Shown in pieces: positions 44,063 through 51,963 of a stretch of DNA of 53,998 bases (position 1 is the stretch's first letter; every line of letters begins with the position of its first letter). The stretch comes from an uncultured Pseudorhodobacter sp. Its GTDB lineage: Bacteria > Pseudomonadota > Alphaproteobacteria > Rhodobacterales > Rhodobacteraceae. The stretch lies in NCBI GenBank assembly GCA_913062925.1, contig CAJXWJ010000017.1, positions 1 to 53,998 on the forward strand. Direction: 5' to 3'. The translations under genes and the position numbers were made by a program. A model generated the notes under the pieces. That model was not told the DNA's origin. It saw only the letters and a program-made list of their open reading frames with translations, and did no database searches.

Positions 44063-45203
44063 CGCTTTGGTCATTGGCGCAGGCCCTGCGGGGCTGATGG
44101 CGGCGGAAGAATTGGCGCGTGCTGGTCGCAAGGTATTGGTCTGCGAGGCCAAGCCCAGCCCTGCGCGCAAATTCCTGATGGCTGGCAAGTCGGGGCTGAA
44201 CATCACCAAAGATGAAGAAAGCGACAGCTTTATCGCAGCTTACGGCGATGCCTGGCTGGCGCCGATGATCGCGGGTTTTGGCCCGGCGCAGGTGGTGATC
44301 TGGGCGCGTGGTTTGGGGCAAGAGGTGTTTACCGGCTCGTCTGATCGGGTGTTTCCGCGCAGCATGAAAGGCTCGCCGCTGTTGCGGGCTTGGCTGGCGC
44401 GGCTTGCGGGCATGGGGGTCGAGCTGCGCAGCCGTTGGCGCTGGGCGGGGTTTGCGGACCAAGGCTTTGTCTTTGACACGCCCGAGGGTCGGCAGGTCTT
44501 GCAACCTGCGGTGACGGTGCTGGCCTTGGGCGGGGCCTCTTGGGCGCGGCTGGGGTCGGATGCGGCTTGGCTGCCGTGGCTGGCGGAAAAAGGCGTGCAG
44601 ATCGCGCCGTTCCGTCCGGCCAATATGGGTTTTGCCGTCGAATGGTCGCCGCATATGGCCAAACATTTTGGCGCAGCGATCAAGGGCGCGGCGCTGCATG
44701 TTGGCGGGCGTGTCGAGCGGGGCGAATTCGTGATCTCGGCCCGCGGGGTCGAGGGCGGCGGGATTTACGCGGTCAGCCGCGATCTGCGCGAAGGCGGCCA
44801 ACTGACGCTGGATCTGATGCCGGATGTTTCGGGCGATGAGATTTCGGCGCGGCTGTCGCGGATGAAACCTGCGGAAACCTTGGTCAATAAGCTGCGCAAG
44901 CTGGGTCTGCCGCCTGCCGCCGTGGCTTTGGTGATGGAGTTTGGCAAGGGCCGCCCGCCGGTCGAGGCGATCAAACAGCTTGATCTGCGGCTTGCAGGCC
45001 CGCGCCCGATTGACGAGGCGATCTCGGTTGCAGGCGGGGTGATGCAGGCTGCGGTGACCGAAGGCCTAGAGCTGCGGGCGATCCCGGGGGTGTTTGTCTG
45101 CGGCGAGATGCTGGATTGGGAAGCCCCCACCGGCGGCTATCTGCTGACCGGCGCTTGGGCCACGGGGCGCTGGGCAGGCATGGCGGCGGCCGCCGCGCTT
45201 TAG
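44055..45203 (+). CDS. TIGR03862 family FAD-dependent flavoprotein
   Basis: 382 residues, resembling TIGR03862 (HI0933-like NAD(P)/FAD-dependent oxidoreductases). The N-terminal FAD-binding motif is VIGAGPAGLMAAEELARAG, and the C-terminal FAD site is GVFVCGEMLDWEAPTGGYLL. Conserved middle blocks are AGKSGLNITKDEE and VFPRSMKGSPLLRAWL. The substrate is unknown. It overlaps the mechanosensitive channel gene at its 5' end. Confidence 0.88.
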   Translation: MFDALVIGAGPAGLMAAEELARAGRKVLVCEAKPSPARKFLMAGKSGLNITKDEESDSFIAAYGDAWLAPMIAGFGPAQVVIWARGLGQEVFTGSSDRVFPRSMKGSPLLRAWLARLAGMGVELRSRWRWAGFADQGFVFDTPEGRQVLQPAVTVLALGGASWARLGSDAAWLPWLAEKGVQIAPFRPANMGFAVEWSPHMAKHFGAAIKGAALHVGGRVERGEFVISARGVEGGGIYAVSRDLREGGQLTLDLMPDVSGDEISARLSRMKPAETLVNKLRKLGLPPAAVALVMEFGKGRPPVEAIKQLDLRLAGPRPIDEAISVAGGVMQAAVTEGLELRAIPGVFVCGEMLDWEAPTGGYLLTGAWATGRWAGMAAAAAL

Positions 45204-45258
45204 CGCGGCCTGCATGCGCGCCCTTCCCGCCCGCCCCACTCCGTGCTAGGGGCAGGGG

Positions 45259-47508
45259 ATGAAAATGCTTCCCACAAAAGATCAGATCCGTCAGTGGATC
45301 CTCGACAACCCGACCCTGACGGGCAAGCGCGATATCGCGAAGGCTTTCGGCATCACCGGCGATGGTCGCATCGACCTGAAACGGATGCTGCGCGAGCTGG
45401 AGGCCGAGGGCGCGGTTGAAAAGAAATCGCGCCGCTACCGTGAAGAGGGCGCGCTGCCGCCGGTCTCGGTGCTGCTGGTTTTGCCGCCTGACAGCAATGG
45501 CGATCTGTTCGCCCAGCCGCTGGAGGCGGGGGATACCGACACGCCGCCGCGCATTTTGATCATGCCACAAAAGGGCGACACCGCTTTGGCGGGGGGGATG
45601 AAGATCCTTGCACGGCTGACGCCGGTTGGCGGGCAGGATTACGGCTATGAGGCGCGGTTGATCCGGGCGCTGGGCTCGAACCCGCTGAAGGTGATCGGGG
45701 TTTACCGCGCCGCTTCCGAAGGTGGGCGGATTTTGCCGGTCGACAAAGGCTCGGACAAAGAATGGCGTGTGGCGCGCGACCATGACGGCGGCGCCAAGGA
45801 CGGCGAGTTGGTCGAGGCCGAGCAGATCGGCCCCAAACGCTTTGGCCTGCCGCAAGCCAAGATCACGGCGCGGCTGGGCGACCCTTCGGGTGCGCGCGCG
45901 GTCAGCCTGATTGCGATCCATCAGCACGGCATTCCCGACCATTTCCCCGACGCGGTGATTGCCGAAGCCGAGGCCGCCAAGCCTGTGGCCTTGGGCAAAC
46001 GCGAAGACCTGCGCGGCCTGCCCTTGGTGACAATCGACCCCGTCGATGCCCGCGACCGCGATGATGCGGTCTATGCCATGGCAGACCCAAACCCGAAAAA
46101 TCCCGGTGGCTTTGTGATCTGGGTGGCGATTGCCGATGTGGCGCATTACGTCCGCCCCAACTCTGCGCTGGACCGCGAGGCCCGCAAGCGCGGCAACTCT
46201 AGTTATTTCCCTGACCGCGTGGTGCCGATGCTGCCCGATGTGTTGTCGGGCGATCTGTGCAGTTTGCACGAACATGTGGACCGCGCCTGTATGGCGGTCG
46301 AAATGCGCATCGACGCGCAGGGGCAAAAGCTGGGCCACCGCTTTACCCGTGGCTTGATGCGGTCACAGGCGAGCCTGAATTATGCGCAGGTGCAAGACGC
46401 GATTGACGGGCGCAGCGATGCCAAAACCGCGCCTTTGCTGGACGATGTGCTGCGGCCTTTGTATGCGGCTTATGCTGCCTTGAAGCAGGCCCGCGCCTTG
46501 CGCCAGCCGCTGGATCTGGAACTGCCCGAGCGGAAGATCATTCTGGATGACGACGGCAAAGTCACCTCGGTGTCGTTTTATGAACGCTTTGACGCGCATA
46601 AGCTGATCGAAGAATGCATGATCCTTGCCAATGTGGCGGCGGCAGAAGAGCTGGTTGGGCTGAAGCGGCCCTTGCTGTTCCGCGTGCATGAGGAACCTTC
46701 GCAAGACAAGCTGGAAAGCCTGCGCGAGGTGGCCGAGGCTTCGGGCTTTACGCTGGCCAAGGGGCAGGTGCTGAAGACCATGCACCTGAACCGTTTGCTG
46801 TCGCAGGCGGCGGGCACCGAATTTGACGAGCTGATGAATATCTCGACGCTGCGGTCTATGACGCAGGCCTATTACAACGCCGAAAACTTTGGCCACTTTG
46901 GTTTGGCGCTGCGCAACTATGCGCATTTCACCTCGCCGATTCGGCGTTATTCCGATCTGATCGTGCATCGCGCGCTGATTTCTGGCCATGGCTGGGGCGA
47001 CGATGGGCTGTCGGCTTGGGACATCGAAAATCTTGACGACACCGCCAAGCAGATTTCCGACACCGAGCGGCGCAGCATGGTCGCCGAACGCGATACCACC
47101 GACCGCTATCTGGCGGCGTTCTTGTCTGAACGGGTGGGCAATGAATTTGCGGGCCGGATTTCGGGTGTGCAGCGCTTTGGTCTGTTCGTGCGGTTGCAAG
47201 AAACCGGCGCGGATGGCTTGGTGCCGATCCGCTCGATCGGGCGCGAGTTTTTCCATTACGACCAAGACGCGCAGACGCTGACGGGTTCAGACAGCGGTTT
47301 GGTTTTGGGGATCGGGCTGCGCGTGACGGTGCGGCTGGCCGAGGCAAGCCCGCTGACCGGAGGCTTGATGCTGGATCTGGTCGGGCTGGAAGACGGGCCA
47401 CTGCCGCAAGGCGGGCGCCGGGGCGGGCGGTATCAGCCGCGCAAGCCCGGTAAATCAGCCGAGAAAGCTGCAAAAACCGCGCGCAAGGTGCATCGCAGCC
47501 GGCGCTGA
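45259..47508 (+). CDS. rnr: Ribonuclease R
   Basis: A 3'-5' exoribonuclease able to degrade structured RNA; 749 residues. The N-terminal winged-helix region (residues 1-60), two cold-shock-like domains, the RNB catalytic domain with DARDRDDAVYA and GNSSYFPDRVVPMLP, the later FTSPIRRYSDLIVHR and a C-terminal S1 domain (GRISGVQRFGLFVRLQE) with a basic tail are in place. The start is ATG 45259, with an AGGGGCAGGGG stretch just before. Confidence 0.96.
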   Translation: MKMLPTKDQIRQWILDNPTLTGKRDIAKAFGITGDGRIDLKRMLRELEAEGAVEKKSRRYREEGALPPVSVLLVLPPDSNGDLFAQPLEAGDTDTPPRILIMPQKGDTALAGGMKILARLTPVGGQDYGYEARLIRALGSNPLKVIGVYRAASEGGRILPVDKGSDKEWRVARDHDGGAKDGELVEAEQIGPKRFGLPQAKITARLGDPSGARAVSLIAIHQHGIPDHFPDAVIAEAEAAKPVALGKREDLRGLPLVTIDPVDARDRDDAVYAMADPNPKNPGGFVIWVAIADVAHYVRPNSALDREARKRGNSSYFPDRVVPMLPDVLSGDLCSLHEHVDRACMAVEMRIDAQGQKLGHRFTRGLMRSQASLNYAQVQDAIDGRSDAKTAPLLDDVLRPLYAAYAALKQARALRQPLDLELPERKIILDDDGKVTSVSFYERFDAHKLIEECMILANVAAAEELVGLKRPLLFRVHEEPSQDKLESLREVAEASGFTLAKGQVLKTMHLNRLLSQAAGTEFDELMNISTLRSMTQAYYNAENFGHFGLALRNYAHFTSPIRRYSDLIVHRALISGHGWGDDGLSAWDIENLDDTAKQISDTERRSMVAERDTTDRYLAAFLSERVGNEFAGRISGVQRFGLFVRLQETGADGLVPIRSIGREFFHYDQDAQTLTGSDSGLVLGIGLRVTVRLAEASPLTGGLMLDLVGLEDGPLPQGGRRGGRYQPRKPGKSAEKAAKTARKVHRSRR

Positions 47509-47564
47509 CTTGGCAGGATCGTGCCAGACCGCTAGGCTTGCTTTGGCAGGCAAAAGGGTAGGGC

Positions 47565-48815
47565 ATGCGGCGGTCTTTGGGGATCTGTGCAGTGGCGTTG
47601 GCGGCGGGGCTTTGCGCGCCCGTCACACTTGCGCAGGATCTGGAACCGCAGGCAGAGGCAGGGCAAAGCATGATGGACGATCTGGGCAGCGTGGCGGGCT
47701 TTGAGGCGTGGCGCACAGGCTTTCGCCCGCGGGCCTTGGCGCAGGGTGTCTCGGCTGGCCTGTTTGATCAGGCGATGGCGCAGACCCGCTTTCTGCCCGA
47801 GGTGGTCGAGCGTGACCGCAAGCAAAATGAGTTTTCCAAGACGATTTGGGACTATCTGGACAAGGCCGTCTCGGAGGACCGCATTGCCGCAGGTCAGCGG
47901 GCGCTGCGCAAAAATGCTGCGCTGTTTGACCGGATCGAGGCACGCTACCACGTTGATAAATATACCGTTCTGGCGATTTGGGGCTTAGAGAGTGCCTATG
48001 GCGCGGTGCGCGGCGATATCGACACGCTTTCAGCACTTGCGACGTTGTCTTACGAGGGGCGGCGGGCTGAGTTTTTTGAAGCCGAGCTGCTGATACTGCT
48101 GAAGATCTTGCAGCGCGGCGCGGCAAAGCCTGCGCAGTTGCGCGGGTCTTGGGCGGGGGCGATGGGGCATACGCAGTTCATGCCATCCTCTTATGAACGG
48201 CTTGCGGTGGATTTCAACGGCGATGGCAGCCGCAATATTTGGGATGACGACCCGACCGACGCGCTGGCCTCGACCGCCGCTTATCTGGCGGATGCGGGCT
48301 GGAGGCCGGGGCAGGCCTGGGGGCAAGAGCTGCGCTTGCCGGCGGGGTTTGACTATGATCTGGCAGGCAGCCGCACTCAAAGGCCGATGGCGTTTTGGCG
48401 GGGGCTGGGGGTGGTGGCAGCAGAGGGTGCGGCACTGCCCGCGGCCAATTGGGGCGCGGTGATTCTGCCTGCTGGCGCGCGCGGGCCGGCCTTTATGGTC
48501 TATGACAATTTCGCAGCGATTGAGAGCTATAACAAAGCTGATGCCTATGTGATTGCGGTGGGGCATTTGTCGGACCGCTTGCGCGGAGGGGCTGGCTTTG
48601 TACAGGCCTGGCCGCGCGATCTGCGTGCGCTGACCCTGCCCGAGAAGATCGAGATGCAGCAGCGGCTTTTGGCGCGCGGCATGATGTCGGGCGCGGCAGA
48701 TGGCAAGATCGGGCCGCTGACAGTGGCGGCGGTGAAGGCGTTTCAGCGCAGCAGCGGTGGTCTGGTCGATGGCTATCCTTGCCTGCCGGTGCTAGAGGCG
48801 CTGCGCCTGCCCTGA
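47565..48815 (+). CDS. Lytic murein transglycosylase (MltB type) with C-terminal peptidoglycan-binding domain
   Basis: 416 residues, exported (signal peptide RRSLGICAVALAAGLCAPVTL, cleavage near LAQDL). Cleaves the glycan strand of peptidoglycan with 1,6-anhydro product. The catalytic-Glu region is WGLESAYGAVRGDI; GSWAGAMGHTQFMPSSYERLA and DFNGDGSRNIWDD are the other MltB signatures. The C-terminal PG_binding_1 domain is at about 345-410 (GAADGKIGPLTVAAVKAFQ). No lipobox is seen, so it is probably soluble in the periplasm. Confidence 0.92.
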   Translation: MRRSLGICAVALAAGLCAPVTLAQDLEPQAEAGQSMMDDLGSVAGFEAWRTGFRPRALAQGVSAGLFDQAMAQTRFLPEVVERDRKQNEFSKTIWDYLDKAVSEDRIAAGQRALRKNAALFDRIEARYHVDKYTVLAIWGLESAYGAVRGDIDTLSALATLSYEGRRAEFFEAELLILLKILQRGAAKPAQLRGSWAGAMGHTQFMPSSYERLAVDFNGDGSRNIWDDDPTDALASTAAYLADAGWRPGQAWGQELRLPAGFDYDLAGSRTQRPMAFWRGLGVVAAEGAALPAANWGAVILPAGARGPAFMVYDNFAAIESYNKADAYVIAVGHLSDRLRGGAGFVQAWPRDLRALTLPEKIEMQQRLLARGMMSGAADGKIGPLTVAAVKAFQRSSGGLVDGYPCLPVLEALRLP

Positions 48816-48840
48816 CTCTGACCCTGACATAGACGCGGGG

Positions 48841-48875
48841 GCCGTTTTGCGGGGCATCGAGCCCCGCAAAACGGC
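48841..48875. repeat. Perfect 15-bp inverted repeat
   Basis: GCCGTTTTGCGGGGC (48841-48855), ATCGA loop, then the exact complement GCCCCGCAAAACGGC (48861-48875). It lies 25 nt after the transglycosylase stop and 127 nt before the cytochrome gene. There is no T-run, so it may be a Rho-type or 3'-end stabilising hairpin, or a repeat element. Confidence 0.75.
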
Positions 48876-49002
48876 GCTGCCGCGGCCTGCTGATCTGGGC
48901 GATGACATTTGCGTGAACGGGCAGGCAAAGCCCAGCGCAGGGCTATGCAGAATGCTGGCTTGCGGTAAGCTGATCTCTATTGACCCCATGAGGAGTTTTG
49001 AG

Positions 49003-49440
49003 ATGTCGATGATGACCAAAGCAATTGTCCTTGGTATGGCCCTTTGCGCCGGCGCTGCTTTTGCCGAGACCGAGCCTACCGATCCCGCAGCAATTGCGCG
49101 CGAAAATCTGATGAAGAGTTTTGGTGGTGCGGCCAAGACTCTGGGTGAAATGGCGGGAGGCAAGACCGCCTATGACGCTGCTGCCGCAGAGACGGCAAAG
49201 GCGGCCTTGATCTCGGGTGCGGCCGAAATCGCCGCTACCTTTGCTGCTCCGACCATGGATCCGGCCGATAAAACCAGCCCTGATGTCTGGAAAAACTGGG
49301 ATGATTTCTTGGCAAAGGGTAAGGCGCTGGGCGATGCTGCGGCCAGCCTTGATCTTGCGTCAGCCGAAACCATCGGTGCCGGAATGGGTGCGATTGGCGG
49401 CAGCTGCAAGGATTGCCACACGCTGTATCGGTTGAAGTAA
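49003..49440 (+). CDS. Cytochrome c' family protein
   Basis: 145 residues with a signal peptide (MTKAIVLGMALCAGAAFAET). The C-terminal heme motif SCKDCHTLYRLK puts the single CxxCH near the end of the polypeptide, as in class II cytochrome c', and the mature chain is helical. Cytochromes c' bind NO and may protect against nitrosative stress. The start ATG 49003 is preferred because GAGGAG lies just ahead; the frame is open further upstream. A strong terminator follows. Confidence 0.85.
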   Translation: MSMMTKAIVLGMALCAGAAFAETEPTDPAAIARENLMKSFGGAAKTLGEMAGGKTAYDAAAAETAKAALISGAAEIAATFAAPTMDPADKTSPDVWKNWDDFLAKGKALGDAAASLDLASAETIGAGMGAIGGSCKDCHTLYRLK

Positions 49441-49456
49441 CCCGCCACCGCCTTTG

Positions 49457-49493
49457 GCCAAAGCCGTGGCACGCAACTGCCGCAGGCTTTGGC
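49457..49493. terminator. Long hairpin between cytochrome c' and I78 genes
   Basis: GCCAAAGCC (49457-49465) pairs with GGCTTTGGC (49485-49493), and inside it GTGGCA (49466-49471) pairs with TGCCGC (49478-49483, one G-U); A49484 is bulged. TTTAG follows on the plus strand. It lies between convergent genes, so it probably terminates both. Confidence 0.75.
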
Positions 49494-49494
49494 T

Positions 49495-49803
49495 TTAGCC
49501 GCAAAACAACCGCGTGATGCGGCCTGTATCGCTTACCTGTGCGTTCAGCCTTGTGGCGACAAGATCACCGCTGACCTCTTGGCGTGGCCAGATCACCCGC
49601 AATTGCCCGATCAGATTTTCATCGGCCAGAAGCACAAAAGTTTGGCCTTGTAGCGCGCCAAGCGCTTTGGCGCCGCAATGGTCTGGCTGCGGAGGGATCA
49701 TTCGGCTGACTGGCCCGAGCTGGGTGCCGCGCGCGGCCACGCAGCCCAAAAGCGTGAGCAGCAAAGCCGCCTGTGCCGCGCCCTGCCGCAGCCCCATCCC
49801 CAT
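49495..49803 (-). CDS. I78-type peptidase inhibitor-like lipoprotein
   Basis: About 102 residues. Start assignment is uncertain: ATG 49803, ATG 49797 or an upstream GTG 49815. The N-terminus has a hydrophobic run ending LLTLLGC, a lipobox, so a lipid-anchored envelope protein. The domain resembles inhibitor family I78: ALGALQGQTFVLL, RVIWPRQEVSGDL, then RLNAQVSDTGRITRLFC. Targets in this organism are unknown; inhibition itself is inferred from the family. Confidence 0.68.
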   Translation of the reverse strand: MGMGLRQGAAQAALLLTLLGCVAARGTQLGPVSRMIPPQPDHCGAKALGALQGQTFVLLADENLIGQLRVIWPRQEVSGDLVATRLNAQVSDTGRITRLFCG

Positions 49804-49988
49804 CTGTAAACGCACGCGGCATCACACTCTTTAAACACAGCTTTGACGTTACTCTGGCCCGAGCCCGCCTGCCGCGCAATTGCAAAACCTTTTTGCGCCG
49901 CCAATTCGTCGCTAAGGGGCGTTTCCCGCGTTGCAATTTACCCGTTGCTGTCGCAGGTTCTGGGCAAATTATTTTGAAAGGATATCTC

Positions 49989-51119
49989 ATGCGCACCCGT
50001 GCCGCCGTCGCCATTGCCCCCGGAAAACCGCTTGAAATCATGGAGGTCAATCTGGCTGACCCCAAAGAAGGCGAGGTTCTGGTTGAAATCAAGGCCACGG
50101 GTATTTGTCACACCGATGAGTTCACCCTTTCGGGGGCCGATCCCGAGGGGCTGTTCCCGGCGATCTTGGGGCATGAGGGCGCGGGCGTGGTGATTGCGGT
50201 TGGTCCCGGTGTCAAAAGCCTGAAGGTCGGCGATCACGTTATCCCGCTCTACACGCCCGAATGCCGCGAATGCCCGTCCTGCCTGTCGCGCAAAACCAAC
50301 CTTTGCACCGCCATTCGCTCTACCCAAGGCCAGGGCCTGCTGCCCGATGGCACGACGCGGTTCTCGATGCTGGATGGCACGCCGATCTATCACTATATGG
50401 GCTGCTCGACCTTTGCCAACCACACGGTGGTGCCCGAAATCGCGCTGGCCAAAGTGCGCAAGGACGCGCCGTTTGAGAAGATTTGCTACATCGGCTGCGG
50501 GGTCACCACCGGCATCGGTGCGGTTTTGAACACCGCAAAGGTCGAGATCGGCGCCAAGGCCGTGGTCTTTGGTCTGGGCGGCATCGGGCTGAACGTCATT
50601 CAGGGCCTGAAGATGGCGGGGGCCGATATGATCATCGGTGTCGATCTGAACAACAGCAAGAAAGAGTGGGGCGAGAAATTCGGCATGACCCACTTTATCA
50701 ACCCCAAGGAAATCGAAGGCTCGGTGGTGCAAGCGATTGTCGATCTGACCAAGACGCCCTTCGATCAGATCGGCGGCGCGGATTATTCCTTTGATTGCAC
50801 TGGCAACGTCAAGGTGATGCGCGACGCGCTGGAATGCACCCACCGCGGCTGGGGCCAATCCATCATCATCGGCGTCGCCCCCGCAGGTGCTGTCATTGAA
50901 ACCCGCCCCTTCCAGCTGGTCACGGGCCGGATCTGGAAAGGCACTGCCTTTGGCGGCGCGCGCGGTCGCACCGATGTGCCAACGATTGTCGATTGGTATA
51001 TGGACGGCAAGATCGAGATCGACAGCATGATCACCCATGTGCTGAAGCTGGAAGACATCAACAAAGGCTTTGAGCTGATGCATTCGGGCGAAAGCATCCG
51101 CGCCGTTGTGGTGTATTGA
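49989..51119 (+). CDS. S-(hydroxymethyl)glutathione dehydrogenase / class III alcohol dehydrogenase
   Basis: 376 residues. Zinc-dependent oxidation of the formaldehyde-glutathione adduct; it also reduces S-nitrosoglutathione in many species. Catalytic-zinc motifs GICHTDEFTLSG and GHEGAGVV and structural-zinc Cys cluster CRECPSCLSRKTNLC (C-x2-C-x2-C-x7-C) are present; the Rossmann motif is GLGGIGLNVIQG. AAAGGA lies before ATG 49989. No S-formylglutathione hydrolase is adjacent. The stop codon overlaps the ATG of the NYN gene (TGATG). Confidence 0.94.
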   Translation: MRTRAAVAIAPGKPLEIMEVNLADPKEGEVLVEIKATGICHTDEFTLSGADPEGLFPAILGHEGAGVVIAVGPGVKSLKVGDHVIPLYTPECRECPSCLSRKTNLCTAIRSTQGQGLLPDGTTRFSMLDGTPIYHYMGCSTFANHTVVPEIALAKVRKDAPFEKICYIGCGVTTGIGAVLNTAKVEIGAKAVVFGLGGIGLNVIQGLKMAGADMIIGVDLNNSKKEWGEKFGMTHFINPKEIEGSVVQAIVDLTKTPFDQIGGADYSFDCTGNVKVMRDALECTHRGWGQSIIIGVAPAGAVIETRPFQLVTGRIWKGTAFGGARGRTDVPTIVDWYMDGKIEIDSMITHVLKLEDINKGFELMHSGESIRAVVVY

Positions 51120-51877
51120 TGCCGCGCGAAGGCACGAAACTTCTGGCAGTTTTGATTGATGCGGACAATGTCTCGGCCCATGCGGCCGAGGCGATTCTGC
51201 GCGAGATTACCGCTTATGGCGAGCCCAGCTTGCGGCGGGTTTATGGCGATTGGTCCAGCCAAGCGCTTGCGGCTTGGAAAAAGGTCGCGCTTGATCTGGG
51301 GCTGGTGATGCATCAGCAATCGGCCAATACCAAGGGCAAGAATGCCTCGGATATTGGTCTGGTGATTGATGCGATGGATATCTTGCATGGGGGCAAGTTT
51401 GACGGCTTTGTCTTGGTGTCGTCAGACAGTGATTTCACCCGTCTGGCCAGCCGTATCCGCGAAGACGGGCTAGAGGTGATCGGCATCGGCGAGGAAAAAA
51501 CCCCGCCGGCGCTGCGCAATGTCTGCAATCGCTTTGTGTTTATCGAAAACATCCTGCGCGAAACCGATGCGCCAGAGGTGGCGGGCAAGCCAGCGCCCAA
51601 GCCGCAAGATCTGCCCGTGGCCAAGCCTGCGGCGGCGCGCGAAAGGTTGGCTTTGGCCAATGTCATGCCGCTGGTGCGCAAGGCGATGAACACCATTGAT
51701 CCTGATGGCGAGTGGTATTCGCTGGGGCCTTTGGGCCAGTTTATCCAGCGCGAAAACCCCGATTTCGACCCGCGCACCTATGGCAGTGCCAAGCTGTCGG
51801 ATATGCTGAAACGCTCGGAGGCGTTCGAGCTGCGCCAAGGCGGCGGCAATAGTCTTGAGGTGCGCCGCAGGGATTGA
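51119..51877 (+). CDS. NYN-domain putative RNase with C-terminal LOTUS domain
   Basis: 252 residues. The NYN (PIN-like) nuclease domain runs from about 8 to 145, with acidic residues in AVLIDADNVS, NASDIGLVIDAMDIL and VSSDSDFTRLASRI. The C-terminal part (about 178-250: LANVMPLVRKAM, EWYSLGPLGQFIQRE, YGSAKLSDMLKRSEAFEL) matches an OST-HTH/LOTUS domain, which binds RNA (G-quadruplexes in eukaryotes). The start ATG overlaps the alcohol dehydrogenase stop, so translation is coupled. Its RNA target is unknown. Confidence 0.88.
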   Translation: MPREGTKLLAVLIDADNVSAHAAEAILREITAYGEPSLRRVYGDWSSQALAAWKKVALDLGLVMHQQSANTKGKNASDIGLVIDAMDILHGGKFDGFVLVSSDSDFTRLASRIREDGLEVIGIGEEKTPPALRNVCNRFVFIENILRETDAPEVAGKPAPKPQDLPVAKPAAARERLALANVMPLVRKAMNTIDPDGEWYSLGPLGQFIQRENPDFDPRTYGSAKLSDMLKRSEAFELRQGGGNSLEVRRRD

Positions 51878-51894
51878 TCTCTGGGCTCTGTGGC

Positions 51895-51915
51895 GGGCTT
51901 CGGCCCTTGTCTTGG
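51895..51915 (+). terminator. Weak terminator after NYN gene
   Basis: GGGC-TTCG-GCCC (51895-51906), a 4-bp stem with a stable tetraloop, followed by TTGTCTTG. It lies 18 nt after the NYN stop. The stem is short, so confidence is low. Confidence 0.4.
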
Positions 51916-51963
51916 CGGCCTTAGGGGGGCAAGCTTAAGTGTAAGTCATTGAAAGGGCATGCG

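Noticed and set aside
48847-49002. Upstream extension of the cytochrome c' gene
   Set aside because: It would start inside the hairpin at 48841-48875 and place 52 residues before the signal peptide. ATG 49003 has GAGGAG and a clean signal peptide.
49773-49988. Longer N-terminus of the class III alcohol dehydrogenase
   Set aside because: The extra 72 residues are not family-like and overlap the divergent I78 gene. ATG 49989 has a good ribosome site and gives the standard N-terminus.
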